A stretch of DNA of 64,000 nucleotides from Fimbriimonadia bacterium (GCA_039961735.1 JABRVX010000002.1:1-64000), one strand, 5' to 3'; numbered from the stretch's first letter, positions 1 through 8,303 are shown. Program-made: numbers and translations. The notes: generated from the sequence alone by a model not told the origin.

Positions 1-230
1 TCATTCCGAGCGCAGCGAGGAATCCCTTTCTCCCCCAACCGGTGCGTGTGTATCAAGGCGGAGGGGCGATGGCGGAGGACCTTAGGATGCGGCAGGTGGG
101 AGGTTCGGAAAGGGGCTCCTCGGCTTCGCCTCGGAGTGACAGCGGGAGGGTGGCGGTTGCCGTTTCTCCCTCGCCATACCCGGCGGCTCCGGCCAGCGGA
201 ATGGAAGCATTCCTGGATTCCCGCCTTCGC
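1..230. repeat. Repeat-rich intergenic edge
   Basis: No convincing gene. Bases 1-26 carry a motif (attccgagcgcagcgaggaa) of a dispersed palindromic type. A diverged opposite-orientation partner lies near 119-142 (cggcttcgcctcggagtgac). Bases 210-237 hold one arm (gattcccgccttcgcgggaa) of a second dispersed family that recurs at 371-400 and at 41190-41270. The short reading frames here come from repeat sequence and have no ribosome-binding sites. Confidence 0.6.
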
Positions 231-388
231 GGGAATGACAATAGCATACCGATGTTGGGATGATGAGAACGCGCCGAGGATGAGTAGTCCCTGTTATTTC
301 CGCGAAGGTGGGAATGACAATAGCATACCGATGTTGGGATGATGAGAACGCGCCGAGGATGAGTAGTCCCTGTCATTTCTGCGAAGGC
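231..388. repeat. 79-bp tandem duplication (two copies)
   Basis: Two near-identical 79-bp units run 231-309 and 310-388. Each starts gggaatgacaatagcatacc and continues through gatgagaacgcgccgaggat. The copies differ at a few positions (ttatttc versus tcatttc, gaaggtg versus gaaggcg). Unit ends coincide with the gggaat edge of the dispersed palindrome family, so the duplication probably arose by recombination between repeat arms. The second copy overlaps the 3' end of the gene on the minus strand. Confidence 0.85.
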
Positions 389-1647
389 GGGAATCCAGTG
401 CCCTTCGTTTGCAGGCCAAGGGCTTTTGCCAGCCAGTCGTTGGCTTTCGCCCACTCTGCCTCGTGGAAGGGGACGATCACTCGGCCGGTGTCCCCGTCCA
501 CTAGCAGCATTGCGGGTGCCCGTGTCACCCCCAGGCGTCGGGCGACAGGCCCCGAAAGGCCCGTGCCCTCGAAGATGTGCGGCGCGTTCGGAAGTGTCAC
601 GGGCAACACTCGTTTCACAGCATCCCTCTGCTCCTTGCCGTCCAGGTTGATGCCGATAACCCGCAGGCCTGTGTCGGCGAGGCGGTCCTGCATAGCCGAT
701 AGCTGCCGCATGATGGGCGGACAGTCTTGGCGCAGGCTGGACCAGGTCATGAAGAGCACCTTCTTACCCTTCACGTCGTCCGGAAACCTAAGCGTTTTGC
801 CGTCGAGCAGCGGGGCTTCGAACGGAGCGATCGTGTCTCCCTTGGCCGTCCCCCAGAAGTTGGGGCTGTTTTCGGTTGCAGCAGCCGCATCGCCGCCCCC
901 GAGCACTAGGCGTGTGCCCGACCGGTTGATGCTAGTCACCCGATATGCCGAGCCATCCAGATGGAAGGCGCCGTCCAGCGGAAGCTTCTCGAAGAAGGGG
1001 TTGAAGTGTCCGTCCCCGTCCAGGTCGATCAGCAGCTCCAGGTCGGCAGCAGCGTTGCCACCCAGAGTGAAGTGGCCGTTCACCGCAGGGTCGTCCAACA
1101 CGAGGTCGTATTCGCGCTGGCCGATCTTGGCCTTGCCGGCACGCATGTAATCGCGCACGACGATGATGGTGTCCTTTGGGGCTGGGGATGTCGGCGCGGG
1201 CTGGGCGATGGCGAGCGTAAGAGGATAGGCCAGCCTTTGGTCATCCTGGGTGCGGTATAGAGTCGTCTGCGCGACCACCGTGAACATGTCGAACGGCTTT
1301 CCATCCGTCCCTACAGCCTTGGTCTGTGCTCGGTTGGTGACCAGCCTCTCCCCGTCTCCGAACTCCCCGTTCCGGTCCGAATCCAGGTAGATCGTCCAGT
1401 CCTCGGGCTGGTCCATCGAGACGGCCACGACGAAGTCATCGCCATCGAGGCGCAGCGTCCCGTACTTTACGACTCCTGAGATAGGTTTGCGCAGGAAGCT
1501 TGGAGGTTCGCCGAGCAGGATTCCCTGGGGCTTACCTTGTCTGCGTTCCTTCTGCACTCCCTCGAGCACCGGCTTCATCTCGACGGTCACCGAAGTGTTG
1601 CGGTTGGCCGAGACAAGGAGTGCGGCAGCTAAAAGTGGAATCAGCAT
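373..1647 (-). CDS. Exported redoxin-fold (TlpA/AhpC-TSA-like) protein
   Basis: 424 aa. The start at 1647 is preceded by GGGAGG ten bases upstream and begins a signal peptide (MLIPLLAAALLVSA). The reading frame stays open to 2346, but that extension lies antisense to three good genes. Residues about 30-270 are an unrecognised beta-rich region. The last 140 residues look like a thioredoxin-fold redoxin (KGKKVLFMTW, then LRVIGINLDG, then RAPAMLLVDGDTGRV). At the usual CXXC site the sequence is WSSLRQDC, so only the second cysteine (about C309) remains and ordinary dithiol exchange is unlikely. The C-terminal residues TGFPPSQK and the stop codon lie inside a dispersed repeat. It is transcribed divergently from the membrane operon that begins at 1729. 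Confidence 0.75.
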   Translation of the reverse strand: MLIPLLAAALLVSANRNTSVTVEMKPVLEGVQKERRQGKPQGILLGEPPSFLRKPISGVVKYGTLRLDGDDFVVAVSMDQPEDWTIYLDSDRNGEFGDGERLVTNRAQTKAVGTDGKPFDMFTVVAQTTLYRTQDDQRLAYPLTLAIAQPAPTSPAPKDTIIVVRDYMRAGKAKIGQREYDLVLDDPAVNGHFTLGGNAAADLELLIDLDGDGHFNPFFEKLPLDGAFHLDGSAYRVTSINRSGTRLVLGGGDAAAATENSPNFWGTAKGDTIAPFEAPLLDGKTLRFPDDVKGKKVLFMTWSSLRQDCPPIMRQLSAMQDRLADTGLRVIGINLDGKEQRDAVKRVLPVTLPNAPHIFEGTGLSGPVARRLGVTRAPAMLLVDGDTGRVIVPFHEAEWAKANDWLAKALGLQTKGTGFPPSQK

Positions 1648-1728
1648 CGGAACGAATCCTCCCAGGAGAACCTGACGCGTCGTGTCATGCAAACGTCTAG
1701 CCAGATTGTAGGTCAGTCGGAGAGCAGA

Positions 1729-2157
1729 ATGCCAGAGGAGCCGCCGGTGCTGGAATGGACGGTGTCGCTTTCGTCGCAGCAGCCGGAGAAGGTTGCCGCC
1801 GTGCTGGTCGCAGCGGCATTCGCGGGTCTGGTGGGCTTCTTCGTGGCCGGTTCGGTTGCACTGGCGGTCGTCGGTCCAGCGGTCGTGCTCGGCGCAACGT
1901 CGGAGTTTCTTCTGCCAGTTCGATACCGGATTGCGGAGGACGGCGCAAGCGCGCGGTGGGGCATTAACGTGACCCACATTGCGTGGAAGGATGTGAAGCG
2001 AGCCAGAGCCGACGCGCATGGAGTAAAGCTGTTGCCTCTCGAGAAGCCGAGCCGACTCGAAGCTTTCCGCGGCGTTTATCTTCGATTCGGCGACCGGAAG
2101 CAGGAAGTCGAACGGGCTGTGGGGTATTGGTACCGGAACGATGCGACTTTGGGATGA
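1729..2157 (+). CDS. Small membrane protein, PH-like; first gene of membrane operon
   Basis: 142 aa from the ATG at 1729, chosen because GGAGAGCAGA precedes it; an upstream in-frame ATG at 1687 has no ribosome-binding site. Residues about 22-55 form two closely spaced hydrophobic segments. A soluble C-terminal part follows with the pattern of bacterial PH-like membrane proteins (VRYRIAEDGASARWG, then HIAWKDVKRARAD, then GVYLRFGDR). The PH assignment is tentative. The gene overlaps the next one by 17 bases, indicating translational coupling, and heads a six-gene membrane operon reaching 6279. No function can be stated. Confidence 0.7.
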   Translation: MPEEPPVLEWTVSLSSQQPEKVAAVLVAAAFAGLVGFFVAGSVALAVVGPAVVLGATSEFLLPVRYRIAEDGASARWGINVTHIAWKDVKRARADAHGVKLLPLEKPSRLEAFRGVYLRFGDRKQEVERAVGYWYRNDATLG

Positions 2158-2461
2158 GCCGCTCTCCGAAGAAGACAAGGATAGGATAACCGAACTGCTC
2201 GCCTCTAAGGTGGAGCGCTGGGGGCTCACTGTCCCGGCAATCCTTTGGCTCGAGATGCACAAGCCCATCGCCCGAGTCGCCGCGAACGCCGCAATCGTCG
2301 TTTCTCCGTTCGTCGTCCCCTTCAGCGGCATGACCGCCTTCGACAACTATACGCAGTTCTTCGAAGACCGGGACAACATCGAGCGTCTGATCCGAAGGCT
2401 CGAAGAAGGCGCTGCTGCGAAGAGGGGGCCAGAAAAGGACACAGCGAATGCAACACGCTGA
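2141..2461 (+). CDS. Small hypothetical protein of membrane operon
   Basis: 106 aa, not recognised. It starts at an ATG inside the end of the preceding gene and overlaps the following one by 14 bases. An acidic, charged N-terminus (RLWDEPLSEEDKDRI) is followed by a weakly hydrophobic stretch at about 45-65 (VAANAAIVVSPFVVPFSG), which could be one membrane helix or a hairpin. The C-terminal tail is charged (DRDNIERLIRRLEEG). Tight coupling to both neighbours suggests a subunit of the same membrane assembly. Confidence 0.65.
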   Translation: MRLWDEPLSEEDKDRITELLASKVERWGLTVPAILWLEMHKPIARVAANAAIVVSPFVVPFSGMTAFDNYTQFFEDRDNIERLIRRLEEGAAAKRGPEKDTANATR

Positions 2462-3281
2462 TCAGAACTGGTTCATCGTCATCCTGTACGGGTTGTTCGC
2501 CATCTTCATTCTGTCCATGATCACCCTGGCGAAGCGTGGCAAACAGCTCTACATCCGCCGCATCGCAGGCTTGACGGCCATTGACGAGGCCGTGGGACGC
2601 GCCCTGGAGATGGGCCGTCCCATTCTTATGGTGCCGGGCATCGGCGGGCTAAACATCATCTCCGTCCAGGCACTCCAGATCTTCGCGTACATCACGAAGA
2701 CGGCCGCGCGTTATGGCAACCCGATCCGACTAACCTGCATTGACGCAGCGGTGTATGCGGTCGCTCAGGAGATTGTCCAGGACGCCTACCGGGCTGAGGA
2801 CCGAGCGGAAGCCTACGATCCCGATTCGGTTCGGTTCATCGCCGCTCAGCAGTTCGCATTCGCCGCCGGTGTCGCGGGTCTCATCCAGCGCGAACGGGTG
2901 GCGGCAGCGTTCCTGTTGGGTGAGTTTTTTGCGGAGTCTTTGATTCTGGCCGAGTCGGGCAACATCGTAGGCGCGATACAAGTCGCAGGTTCTACCCAGA
3001 CCACACAGACGCCGTTCTTCGTCGCCGCCTGCGACTACGTGATCATCGGAGACGAGTTCTACGCAGGCAGCGCGTTTCTTTCGCGAGAGCCGGTGCTGAT
3101 GGGAAGCATCGTGGGGCAGGATCTTTGTAAGGCGCTCATCCTGCTGAGCATCCTGGTCGGCGTCATATGTGTCTCCATCGCCACGTTCACTGGAAACGAA
3201 GAACTGATGAAGTTCAAAGGGCTGTTCGGCCCGGGTGGCTGGGACGCGCTGTTCGGCGCGTCGCCCAAAGGGGGGTCGTAG
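2448..3281 (+). CDS. DUF6754-like membrane protein
   Basis: 277 aa. One N-terminal TM helix at about 8-26 (WFIVILYGLFAIFILSMITL) is followed by a cytosolic domain starting KRGKQLYIRRIAGLTAIDEA. The next segments (EAVGRALEMGRPILMVPG, then IDAAVYAVAQEIVQDAY) match, from memory, the family catalogued as DUF6754. A second TM helix lies at about 233-252 (ALILLSILVGVICVSIATF). The biochemical role of this family is unknown to me. Residues 105-215 contain small-residue-rich hydrophobic stretches that may pack into the membrane. The next gene begins at the base after this stop. Confidence 0.75.
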   Translation: MQHADQNWFIVILYGLFAIFILSMITLAKRGKQLYIRRIAGLTAIDEAVGRALEMGRPILMVPGIGGLNIISVQALQIFAYITKTAARYGNPIRLTCIDAAVYAVAQEIVQDAYRAEDRAEAYDPDSVRFIAAQQFAFAAGVAGLIQRERVAAAFLLGEFFAESLILAESGNIVGAIQVAGSTQTTQTPFFVAACDYVIIGDEFYAGSAFLSREPVLMGSIVGQDLCKALILLSILVGVICVSIATFTGNEELMKFKGLFGPGGWDALFGASPKGGS

Positions 3282-4619
3282 ATGGGGCGCAGATTGCTCT
3301 TCTCCCGTTATCTTTCTGTCGTCCTCGGCTTGTTGTCCATAGGCTTCTTCACCGCTGCTCTGGCCCAGGGCCCCGAGGAAGAGTCGACGATTCGTGCAGG
3401 CGACAGGCTTTACATCAACATCGAGGGCAAGGTCGCCCAATACACAGTCGGGCAGGATGGCACCGTTGATGTCCCACCGTTCGGTAGGCAACAGCTTGCC
3501 GATAAGAAGCCGTCCGAAGCGGCCGAGATGCTCGCAGAGCTGGGCAAGCAACGCAAGTACGCCGAGCAGCCAGAGTTCCGCCTAGAAGGCCTCCAGCTCG
3601 ACGACGAAGGACGCATCGTCTCCAACGGTGAGGTGCGGGTTTTCGTCGGCGGTCAGCAATATACGCGCCTGGTCAAGATGGACGGGGTGCTGGAGGTTCC
3701 GCAAGTGGGGCCTGTACGTGTAGCGGGTCTGACACCGGCAGAGGCGATCGCTTCCATCGCAGAGTCGTGGCAGGCAGCCCAGGCCTTTCGCGTGCACGTC
3801 ACCTTCGTGAACGGTTTCATCCTCCATGGGGCAATGTGGTGGTTGGCCGTTATCGGCATCCTCATTGTCTCCCTGATCATCATTCTGCTGCTGGCGCGTG
3901 TCGGCACCCGGTTCCGACGTTGGATCATCGCAACTTGTGTGTTTCTGGCCGGTCTGTTCTGGGCGACCGAGTTCTTCTTCCCGACAGGTACATTCGGGTA
4001 TCCCGAAGGTCAGAACTTCCTAACACCGCGTATATCCGACACCATCACTCCCATGACGAACGTGATGGCGGGTCTGTTGCTCGGATTAGGTGTGTATTCG
4101 CTGCTGCGAGTGCACGGCAGCAGGATACGGAAACGCGGCGAGAACTGGGTGTTCAGTTTCGTTCTGCTGTTGTGCATACCGGTCATGGCGTTCATAGTGC
4201 TCCAGTATCGCAGCCCTGACAACCCGTACTCTGCGCCTCAGTTCTTCCAGGACGCACACAAGCTTCTCTTCGAGAACATGTTCGCTCAGATGGAAGCTGC
4301 TATGTTCTCGATGATTGCGTTCTTCATCATGTCCGCCGCGTATCGGGCGTTCCGACTACGCTCGATAGAGGCTTCCATATTGATGCTGTGCGCGCTAATC
4401 GTGTTTCTCGGCCTCCTGCCGCTCGGCCAGTTCCTGACTAGCTTCATCCCCGCCGATACGCTCGTGGGATCGCTGAGGCTGGAGAACGTGGCCCAGTGGC
4501 TGCTTACTGTCATCAACACGCCGGCACTGCGTGCCGTCGAGTTCGGAATCGGTGTCGGCCTATTGGCCATGTCATTGCGCATCTGGCTGAACCTGGAGCG
4601 CGGTGCACTGTTCGACTAG
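3282..4619 (+). CDS. Poly_export/SLBB-like modules fused to multi-TM membrane domain
   Basis: 445 aa, ATG directly after the previous stop with GGGGGG upstream. A signal peptide (about 1-28, cut after ALAQ) precedes an extracytoplasmic N-terminal half. That half has two modules resembling the beta-grasp repeats of Wza-type polysaccharide-export proteins. Module 1 has IRAGDRLYINIEGK and VGQDGTVDVPPFG; module 2 has VKMDGVLEVPQVG and VAGLTPAEAIASI. About seven TM helices follow (near 184, 212, 257, 290, 338, 365 and 412). Classical Wza-type exporters are secreted lipoproteins without such a membrane domain, so this is an unusual fusion. It may connect a periplasmic ligand or glycan-binding surface to a membrane complex made by its operon partners. 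Confidence 0.7.
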   Translation: MGRRLLFSRYLSVVLGLLSIGFFTAALAQGPEEESTIRAGDRLYINIEGKVAQYTVGQDGTVDVPPFGRQQLADKKPSEAAEMLAELGKQRKYAEQPEFRLEGLQLDDEGRIVSNGEVRVFVGGQQYTRLVKMDGVLEVPQVGPVRVAGLTPAEAIASIAESWQAAQAFRVHVTFVNGFILHGAMWWLAVIGILIVSLIIILLLARVGTRFRRWIIATCVFLAGLFWATEFFFPTGTFGYPEGQNFLTPRISDTITPMTNVMAGLLLGLGVYSLLRVHGSRIRKRGENWVFSFVLLLCIPVMAFIVLQYRSPDNPYSAPQFFQDAHKLLFENMFAQMEAAMFSMIAFFIMSAAYRAFRLRSIEASILMLCALIVFLGLLPLGQFLTSFIPADTLVGSLRLENVAQWLLTVINTPALRAVEFGIGVGLLAMSLRIWLNLERGALFD

Positions 4620-4629
4620 GACGTGTAGC

Positions 4630-5547
4630 ATGGAAATGCAGACCGAAAACCAAACCCATCCTCTCACGACGTGGGAGAAGCTGCAGACTATTGACCGCAG
4701 GATCCTCTATTTGATCCTGATTATCGTCGTGTCCGTTTTCATCGTATATCCGGTATCCCTGCCCAATCAGCCACTTCCCCAGTCTCGGAAGCTGTTCGAT
4801 CTGATCAACGACGCGCCGGACGGTAGCCTGGTCTTTATCTCCTCGGGCTGGACCATGTCCTCGCGAGGCGAGACGCTTCCGCTCTACCAGGCCCTGGTAC
4901 GGTTGTGCATGAGGAAGAACCACCGGATTGCGGTGATTTCGCTCACCGAGCCGGCGGCCGCGGGCTTCGCGCTGAGTTCTCTAGTAGAGGTGGCCCGAGA
5001 ACCACACCATCCCCCGTACATCGAGGGAAAGAACTGGGTCAGTCTAGGGTTTATGCCGGCCGGCGATGCGTACATTCAGTCGCTTACCAGCAATATCCGG
5101 GGCGCGCTGGACAAGGCCGAGGTGCGCGGACAGCCCGCTACCAAGTCCGAGATGCTCAAGGACGTCCAGTCGTTGAAGGAGTTCATTGTGGTAGTGGACG
5201 TCTCGGCATCGGCTAGCTACCTGCTATGGGTGGAGCGGGTGCACGGCATCGTTCCGATGGGACTGATGTGCACCGGCGTCATGTTTCCAGAAGCTCTTCC
5301 ATACCAGAAGTCCGGTCAACTCGCAGGCGTCGCCTTCGGTGCGCGTGGAGCCTATGACTTCGAAACGATGATGGCCGAGGACCGGAAGCTGAGTCCGACT
5401 GAGGACGCGTCCAAGATGGCCTACGGGCTGGGACGGGAGTATATGACACCGCTCACAGCGGCCATGATTCTGCTGACACTCGCCATCATCGTGGGCAACG
5501 TCGCAATGGTCATGGCACGTAAGAGTGCTGAGACGAGGGGAGCGTAG
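4630..5547 (+). CDS. Bitopic membrane protein with large soluble domain
   Basis: 305 aa, not recognised. I use the ATG at 4630, eight bases after AGGA; an in-frame start at 4603 lies inside the upstream gene. One TM helix near the N-terminus (about 25-45, ILYLILIIVVSVFIVYPVSL) and one near the C-terminus (about 272-292, LTAAMILLTLAIIVGNVAMV) bracket an alpha/beta-looking soluble domain of about 220 residues. Its features include GSLVFISSGWTMSSRGE, RIAVISLTEPAAAGFAL and FIVVVDVSASASYLLW. I saw no known catalytic motif. Its position between the SLBB-like fusion and another membrane gene makes it a likely core subunit. Confidence 0.65.
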   Translation: MEMQTENQTHPLTTWEKLQTIDRRILYLILIIVVSVFIVYPVSLPNQPLPQSRKLFDLINDAPDGSLVFISSGWTMSSRGETLPLYQALVRLCMRKNHRIAVISLTEPAAAGFALSSLVEVAREPHHPPYIEGKNWVSLGFMPAGDAYIQSLTSNIRGALDKAEVRGQPATKSEMLKDVQSLKEFIVVVDVSASASYLLWVERVHGIVPMGLMCTGVMFPEALPYQKSGQLAGVAFGARGAYDFETMMAEDRKLSPTEDASKMAYGLGREYMTPLTAAMILLTLAIIVGNVAMVMARKSAETRGA

Positions 5548-5550
5548 AGA

Positions 5551-6279
5551 ATGCTGGGGAACTTCCTTGCTATCGAGTTGCAACCGATGTTCAGCAAGGA
5601 GTGGTGGTTCGTGACTGCGGGCGCCATCTCCACGATCGGTCTGTACTCCATTCTGTATCGTGAGAACAAGTTCTACAGGCTGGTGGAGCACATCTTTCTC
5701 GGGCTGGGTGCCGGTACCGTCATCGCGCTCGTTTGGACCGAGGAGCTGCGGCAGCTATGGTGGATCCCTTTCTACGACAGGGGCTACTATCTGTGGGTGC
5801 TACCGGTTCCCGTGGCCTTGCTAGGCTTCACGGTCTTCTCCCGTAAGCACGGGTGGCTCAGTCGCATCCCTATCGGTATCTTTCTCGGCTTGTGGGCCGG
5901 CCAGCAGTTCAAGGCATGGTCCAATCGGTGGTTGCCGCAGGTGCAGGATTCTATGGTGCCGATAGTGCCAACGCAATGGCAGTTGGTCCAGCCTGAGGTG
6001 GTGCAGCCCGACCAGGTTTTCATTTCTACTGCCATCAACAACCTGATACTAGTTGCTACCACGGTGTGCGTGTTGACCTACTTCTTCTTCTCGTTCGAGC
6101 AGAAGTTCAAGGCGGTACGTGGCACCGCCCAGATGGGTAGGTGGCTGCTGATGATCGCGTTCGGTGCGATCTTCGGATCGACCATCATGAACCGCTTCAT
6201 CCTGATGATTGACCGCATGTACTTCCTGCTCATCGAATGGCTGCAGCTCCGTGCACTGTTAGACATCGGTCCGCACTGA
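5551..6279 (+). CDS. Polytopic membrane protein, last gene of membrane operon
   Basis: 242 aa, starting three bases after the previous stop. Five or six predicted membrane segments lie near residues 20-36, 44-63, 80-96, 106-122, 158-178 and 195-215. The N-terminus reads LAIELQPMFSKEWWFVTAGA and the C-terminus is aromatic and hydrophobic (MNRFILMIDRMYFLLIEWLQ). There are no signal peptide or enzyme motifs. I do not recognise the family. It closes the operon; a palindromic repeat pair follows in the intergenic region. Confidence 0.65.
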   Translation: MLGNFLAIELQPMFSKEWWFVTAGAISTIGLYSILYRENKFYRLVEHIFLGLGAGTVIALVWTEELRQLWWIPFYDRGYYLWVLPVPVALLGFTVFSRKHGWLSRIPIGIFLGLWAGQQFKAWSNRWLPQVQDSMVPIVPTQWQLVQPEVVQPDQVFISTAINNLILVATTVCVLTYFFFSFEQKFKAVRGTAQMGRWLLMIAFGAIFGSTIMNRFILMIDRMYFLLIEWLQLRALLDIGPH

Positions 6280-6313
6280 GGTTGGCATAAGTACGTCACG
6301 GCGAACCTGCAAT

Positions 6314-6421
6314 CGTCATGCCGAGCTTGTCGAAGCATGACACTAGGTGCCACATGCCCATCGCCTACGACGTGAACCGCAGCGAAAATCCAGAGCATGC
6401 TTCGACAAGCTCGGCATGACG
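6314..6421. repeat. Paired 26-bp inverted repeat (palindrome family A)
   Basis: Arm 1 at 6314-6339 (core tgccgagcttgtcgaagcat) and its exact reverse complement at 6396-6421 are separated by 56 bases. The same arm type recurs at 16237-16343 and in several copies at 52370-52600. The two arms could fold into one long hairpin in the 222-base gap between the membrane operon and murJ, which is convergent. Confidence 0.9.
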
Positions 6422-6501
6422 GAATGGGCTGTTACCGACCGCCGCGGCGACAGTCTGGTCTATGCCTCGTTCTACACTCGCTGATGAGAGTGTTCGTGCG
6501 T

Positions 6502-8121
6502 TTAGCTCGTAGGTGGGCCCTCGTCGGGCTGCTTTCGGGTGCCGAAGCGGCGTGCTACCATGCTGAGCGCGTACTTCGTCTCCTCCAAACCGAGCAGTTT
6601 GCCAATCCATAGGTACATCACTGCGATGCAACAGAGGCACGTTAGGGCCGCGAGGGCGGACGCCACGTTCGGTTGTCCCACACTCTGCAGCAGTGCGGTT
6701 CGCACCAATCCTGCCAGGAGTACCCCGATGCCGGACGCGAGGGCTGCGGCTGCCAGCGATCCACTTAGCAGGCCGGTCAAGCGCCGTCCCTCCAGAGTCC
6801 CGATCTTCCTGCGAATGCCGACCAGCATCAGCACGAACAGGAGCGTTGCGGACAGCGATACCCCCAGCGCCAACCCAGCGTAGCCGATCTCGGTGTGCAT
6901 AAGCGCCCAGCTGAGCGGCAAGAAGATTGCAGTCGTCACCGTGCCGAGAATGACAGGTGTTAGTGTGTCCTGAAGCGAGAAGAACCCGCGCATCAACACC
7001 GCTTGCGCCGACCATGCGGGCACGCCGATAGCGAATAGGCGCAGCGCCGATGCCGCGTACTCGGTGTCTTCCGGTCGGAACTTCCCATATTGCAGCAGCG
7101 TGCGCAGAATGTCTTCCGGCACGGCTAGGAGAAGGGCCGAGGCCGGGATAGTCAGGAAGAGCACTACCCGCAGACTCCGATGCAGGGTCGCCGAGAAATT
7201 GTCCCACTCCTTGCGTGCGGCAAAAAGCGAGAGACTCGGGAACACTGCGAGTGCGAGCGCCTGACCGAAGATGCCGAGCGGAGCTTGCATGATCCGATTC
7301 GCGTTCTCCACGGCTGCGACGGAGCCGGGGTCGGCAGTGGAGGCCATCGCGCGGACGAGCAATGCATACACTCCCGGCAGCGACAGGCCTAACACCACGG
7401 GCAGCATCAGCTTGAACACCTTTACCACGCGGGGGTCCTTCAGGTCGAGGCCTGGCTTGTACACGCCACCGGTCCTGCGAAATACCCACACGGGGATGAT
7501 GAGGCTGCCTACCATCGCTCCTGCGAGCGCGCCCCACATGAGGGCAGACACGGGCGGCTCGACGACGGGCACCAGGAAGAGGGCCCCACAAATGATGCCC
7601 AGGTTGTAGATGTTCGGCGCGAGCGCCGGCGTCAGAAAGTGATTGCGCGCATAGAAGGTTGCGAACAGCAGCCCTCCGAGGAAGAATGCGAACTGTGCCG
7701 GCAGGACGATTCGGCTGAGGTAGGCCGTGGTAGCAGCTTGCTCCGGGCCGAATCCCGGGGCCACCACACGAACCAACTCGTAGGCGAACACTTCGGTGAG
7801 GATCACGAAGCCGCCGACGACTAGACCCATGAACGTGGCCATGATGCCGAAAAGCCGCCATGCCTCTTCCTTACGATCCGTGTGGAAGTATTCCGAGAAC
7901 ACCGGGATGAATGCAGAGGAGAGAGCGCCACCCGCTATGAGGAAGAAGAGGAGGTCGGGTACCGAGAAGGCCGCGCGGTACATGTCCGCATCCACGCCCT
8001 GTCCGAACCGGAAGGCGATGACCGTCTCCCGCGCCTGACCGAGAATGCGGGAGAGAAGGATCGCGGCGATCATGATGCCGGACGCGCGGGCTACGGTAGT
8101 CCCGCCGGGAACTTGCGACAC
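6502..8121 (-). CDS. murJ: Lipid II flippase MurJ (MviN)
   Basis: 539 aa, close to the usual length of 500-530. MurJ is the inner-membrane MOP-superfamily flippase that moves lipid II outward for peptidoglycan synthesis. Diagnostic sequence includes ASGIMIAAILLSRILGQARE in the first helix, then VDADMYRAAFSVPDLLFFLI with GGALSSAFIPVFSEY. Later come APNIYNLGIICGALFLVPV and the conserved LLQYGKFRPEDT loop. About 14 hydrophobic segments run along the whole length. It stands alone on the minus strand. A strong hairpin lies just upstream of its start, so it probably has its own promoter. Confidence 0.95.
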   Translation of the reverse strand: MSQVPGGTTVARASGIMIAAILLSRILGQARETVIAFRFGQGVDADMYRAAFSVPDLLFFLIAGGALSSAFIPVFSEYFHTDRKEEAWRLFGIMATFMGLVVGGFVILTEVFAYELVRVVAPGFGPEQAATTAYLSRIVLPAQFAFFLGGLLFATFYARNHFLTPALAPNIYNLGIICGALFLVPVVEPPVSALMWGALAGAMVGSLIIPVWVFRRTGGVYKPGLDLKDPRVVKVFKLMLPVVLGLSLPGVYALLVRAMASTADPGSVAAVENANRIMQAPLGIFGQALALAVFPSLSLFAARKEWDNFSATLHRSLRVVLFLTIPASALLLAVPEDILRTLLQYGKFRPEDTEYAASALRLFAIGVPAWSAQAVLMRGFFSLQDTLTPVILGTVTTAIFLPLSWALMHTEIGYAGLALGVSLSATLLFVLMLVGIRRKIGTLEGRRLTGLLSGSLAAAALASGIGVLLAGLVRTALLQSVGQPNVASALAALTCLCCIAVMYLWIGKLLGLEETKYALSMVARRFGTRKQPDEGPPTS

Positions 8122-8167
8122 GAAGGCAGTGTACCTGTCACACCTCGACTCGTGGCCGTTCGATGTC

Positions 8168-8196
8168 GAAGCCCCGGCGAGCTTCGCCGGGGCTTC
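8168..8196. terminator. 13-bp perfect hairpin, probable terminator
   Basis: Arms gaagccccggcga (8168-8180) and tcgccggggcttc (8184-8196) pair perfectly around a three-base loop. It lies between the end of the PEP-CTERM gene and the start of murJ, both on the minus strand. No clear U-run follows on that strand, so it may end transcription of the upstream gene or only act as an mRNA end barrier. Confidence 0.55.
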
Positions 8197-8303
8197 ACAA
8201 CGTTTCTATTCGTAGCCAAAGTCTGCGCAACTCGGGACGGCCAACGCACACTGATAGAACGGGGGAGCGGCGCGGCCCCTGAAACGACAATCGAGCGAGC
8301 CTG

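Noticed and set aside
1648-2346. N-terminal extension of the redoxin-like gene to 657 aa
   Set aside because: It lies antisense to well-supported operon genes, and the signal peptide with a ribosome-binding site starts at 1647.
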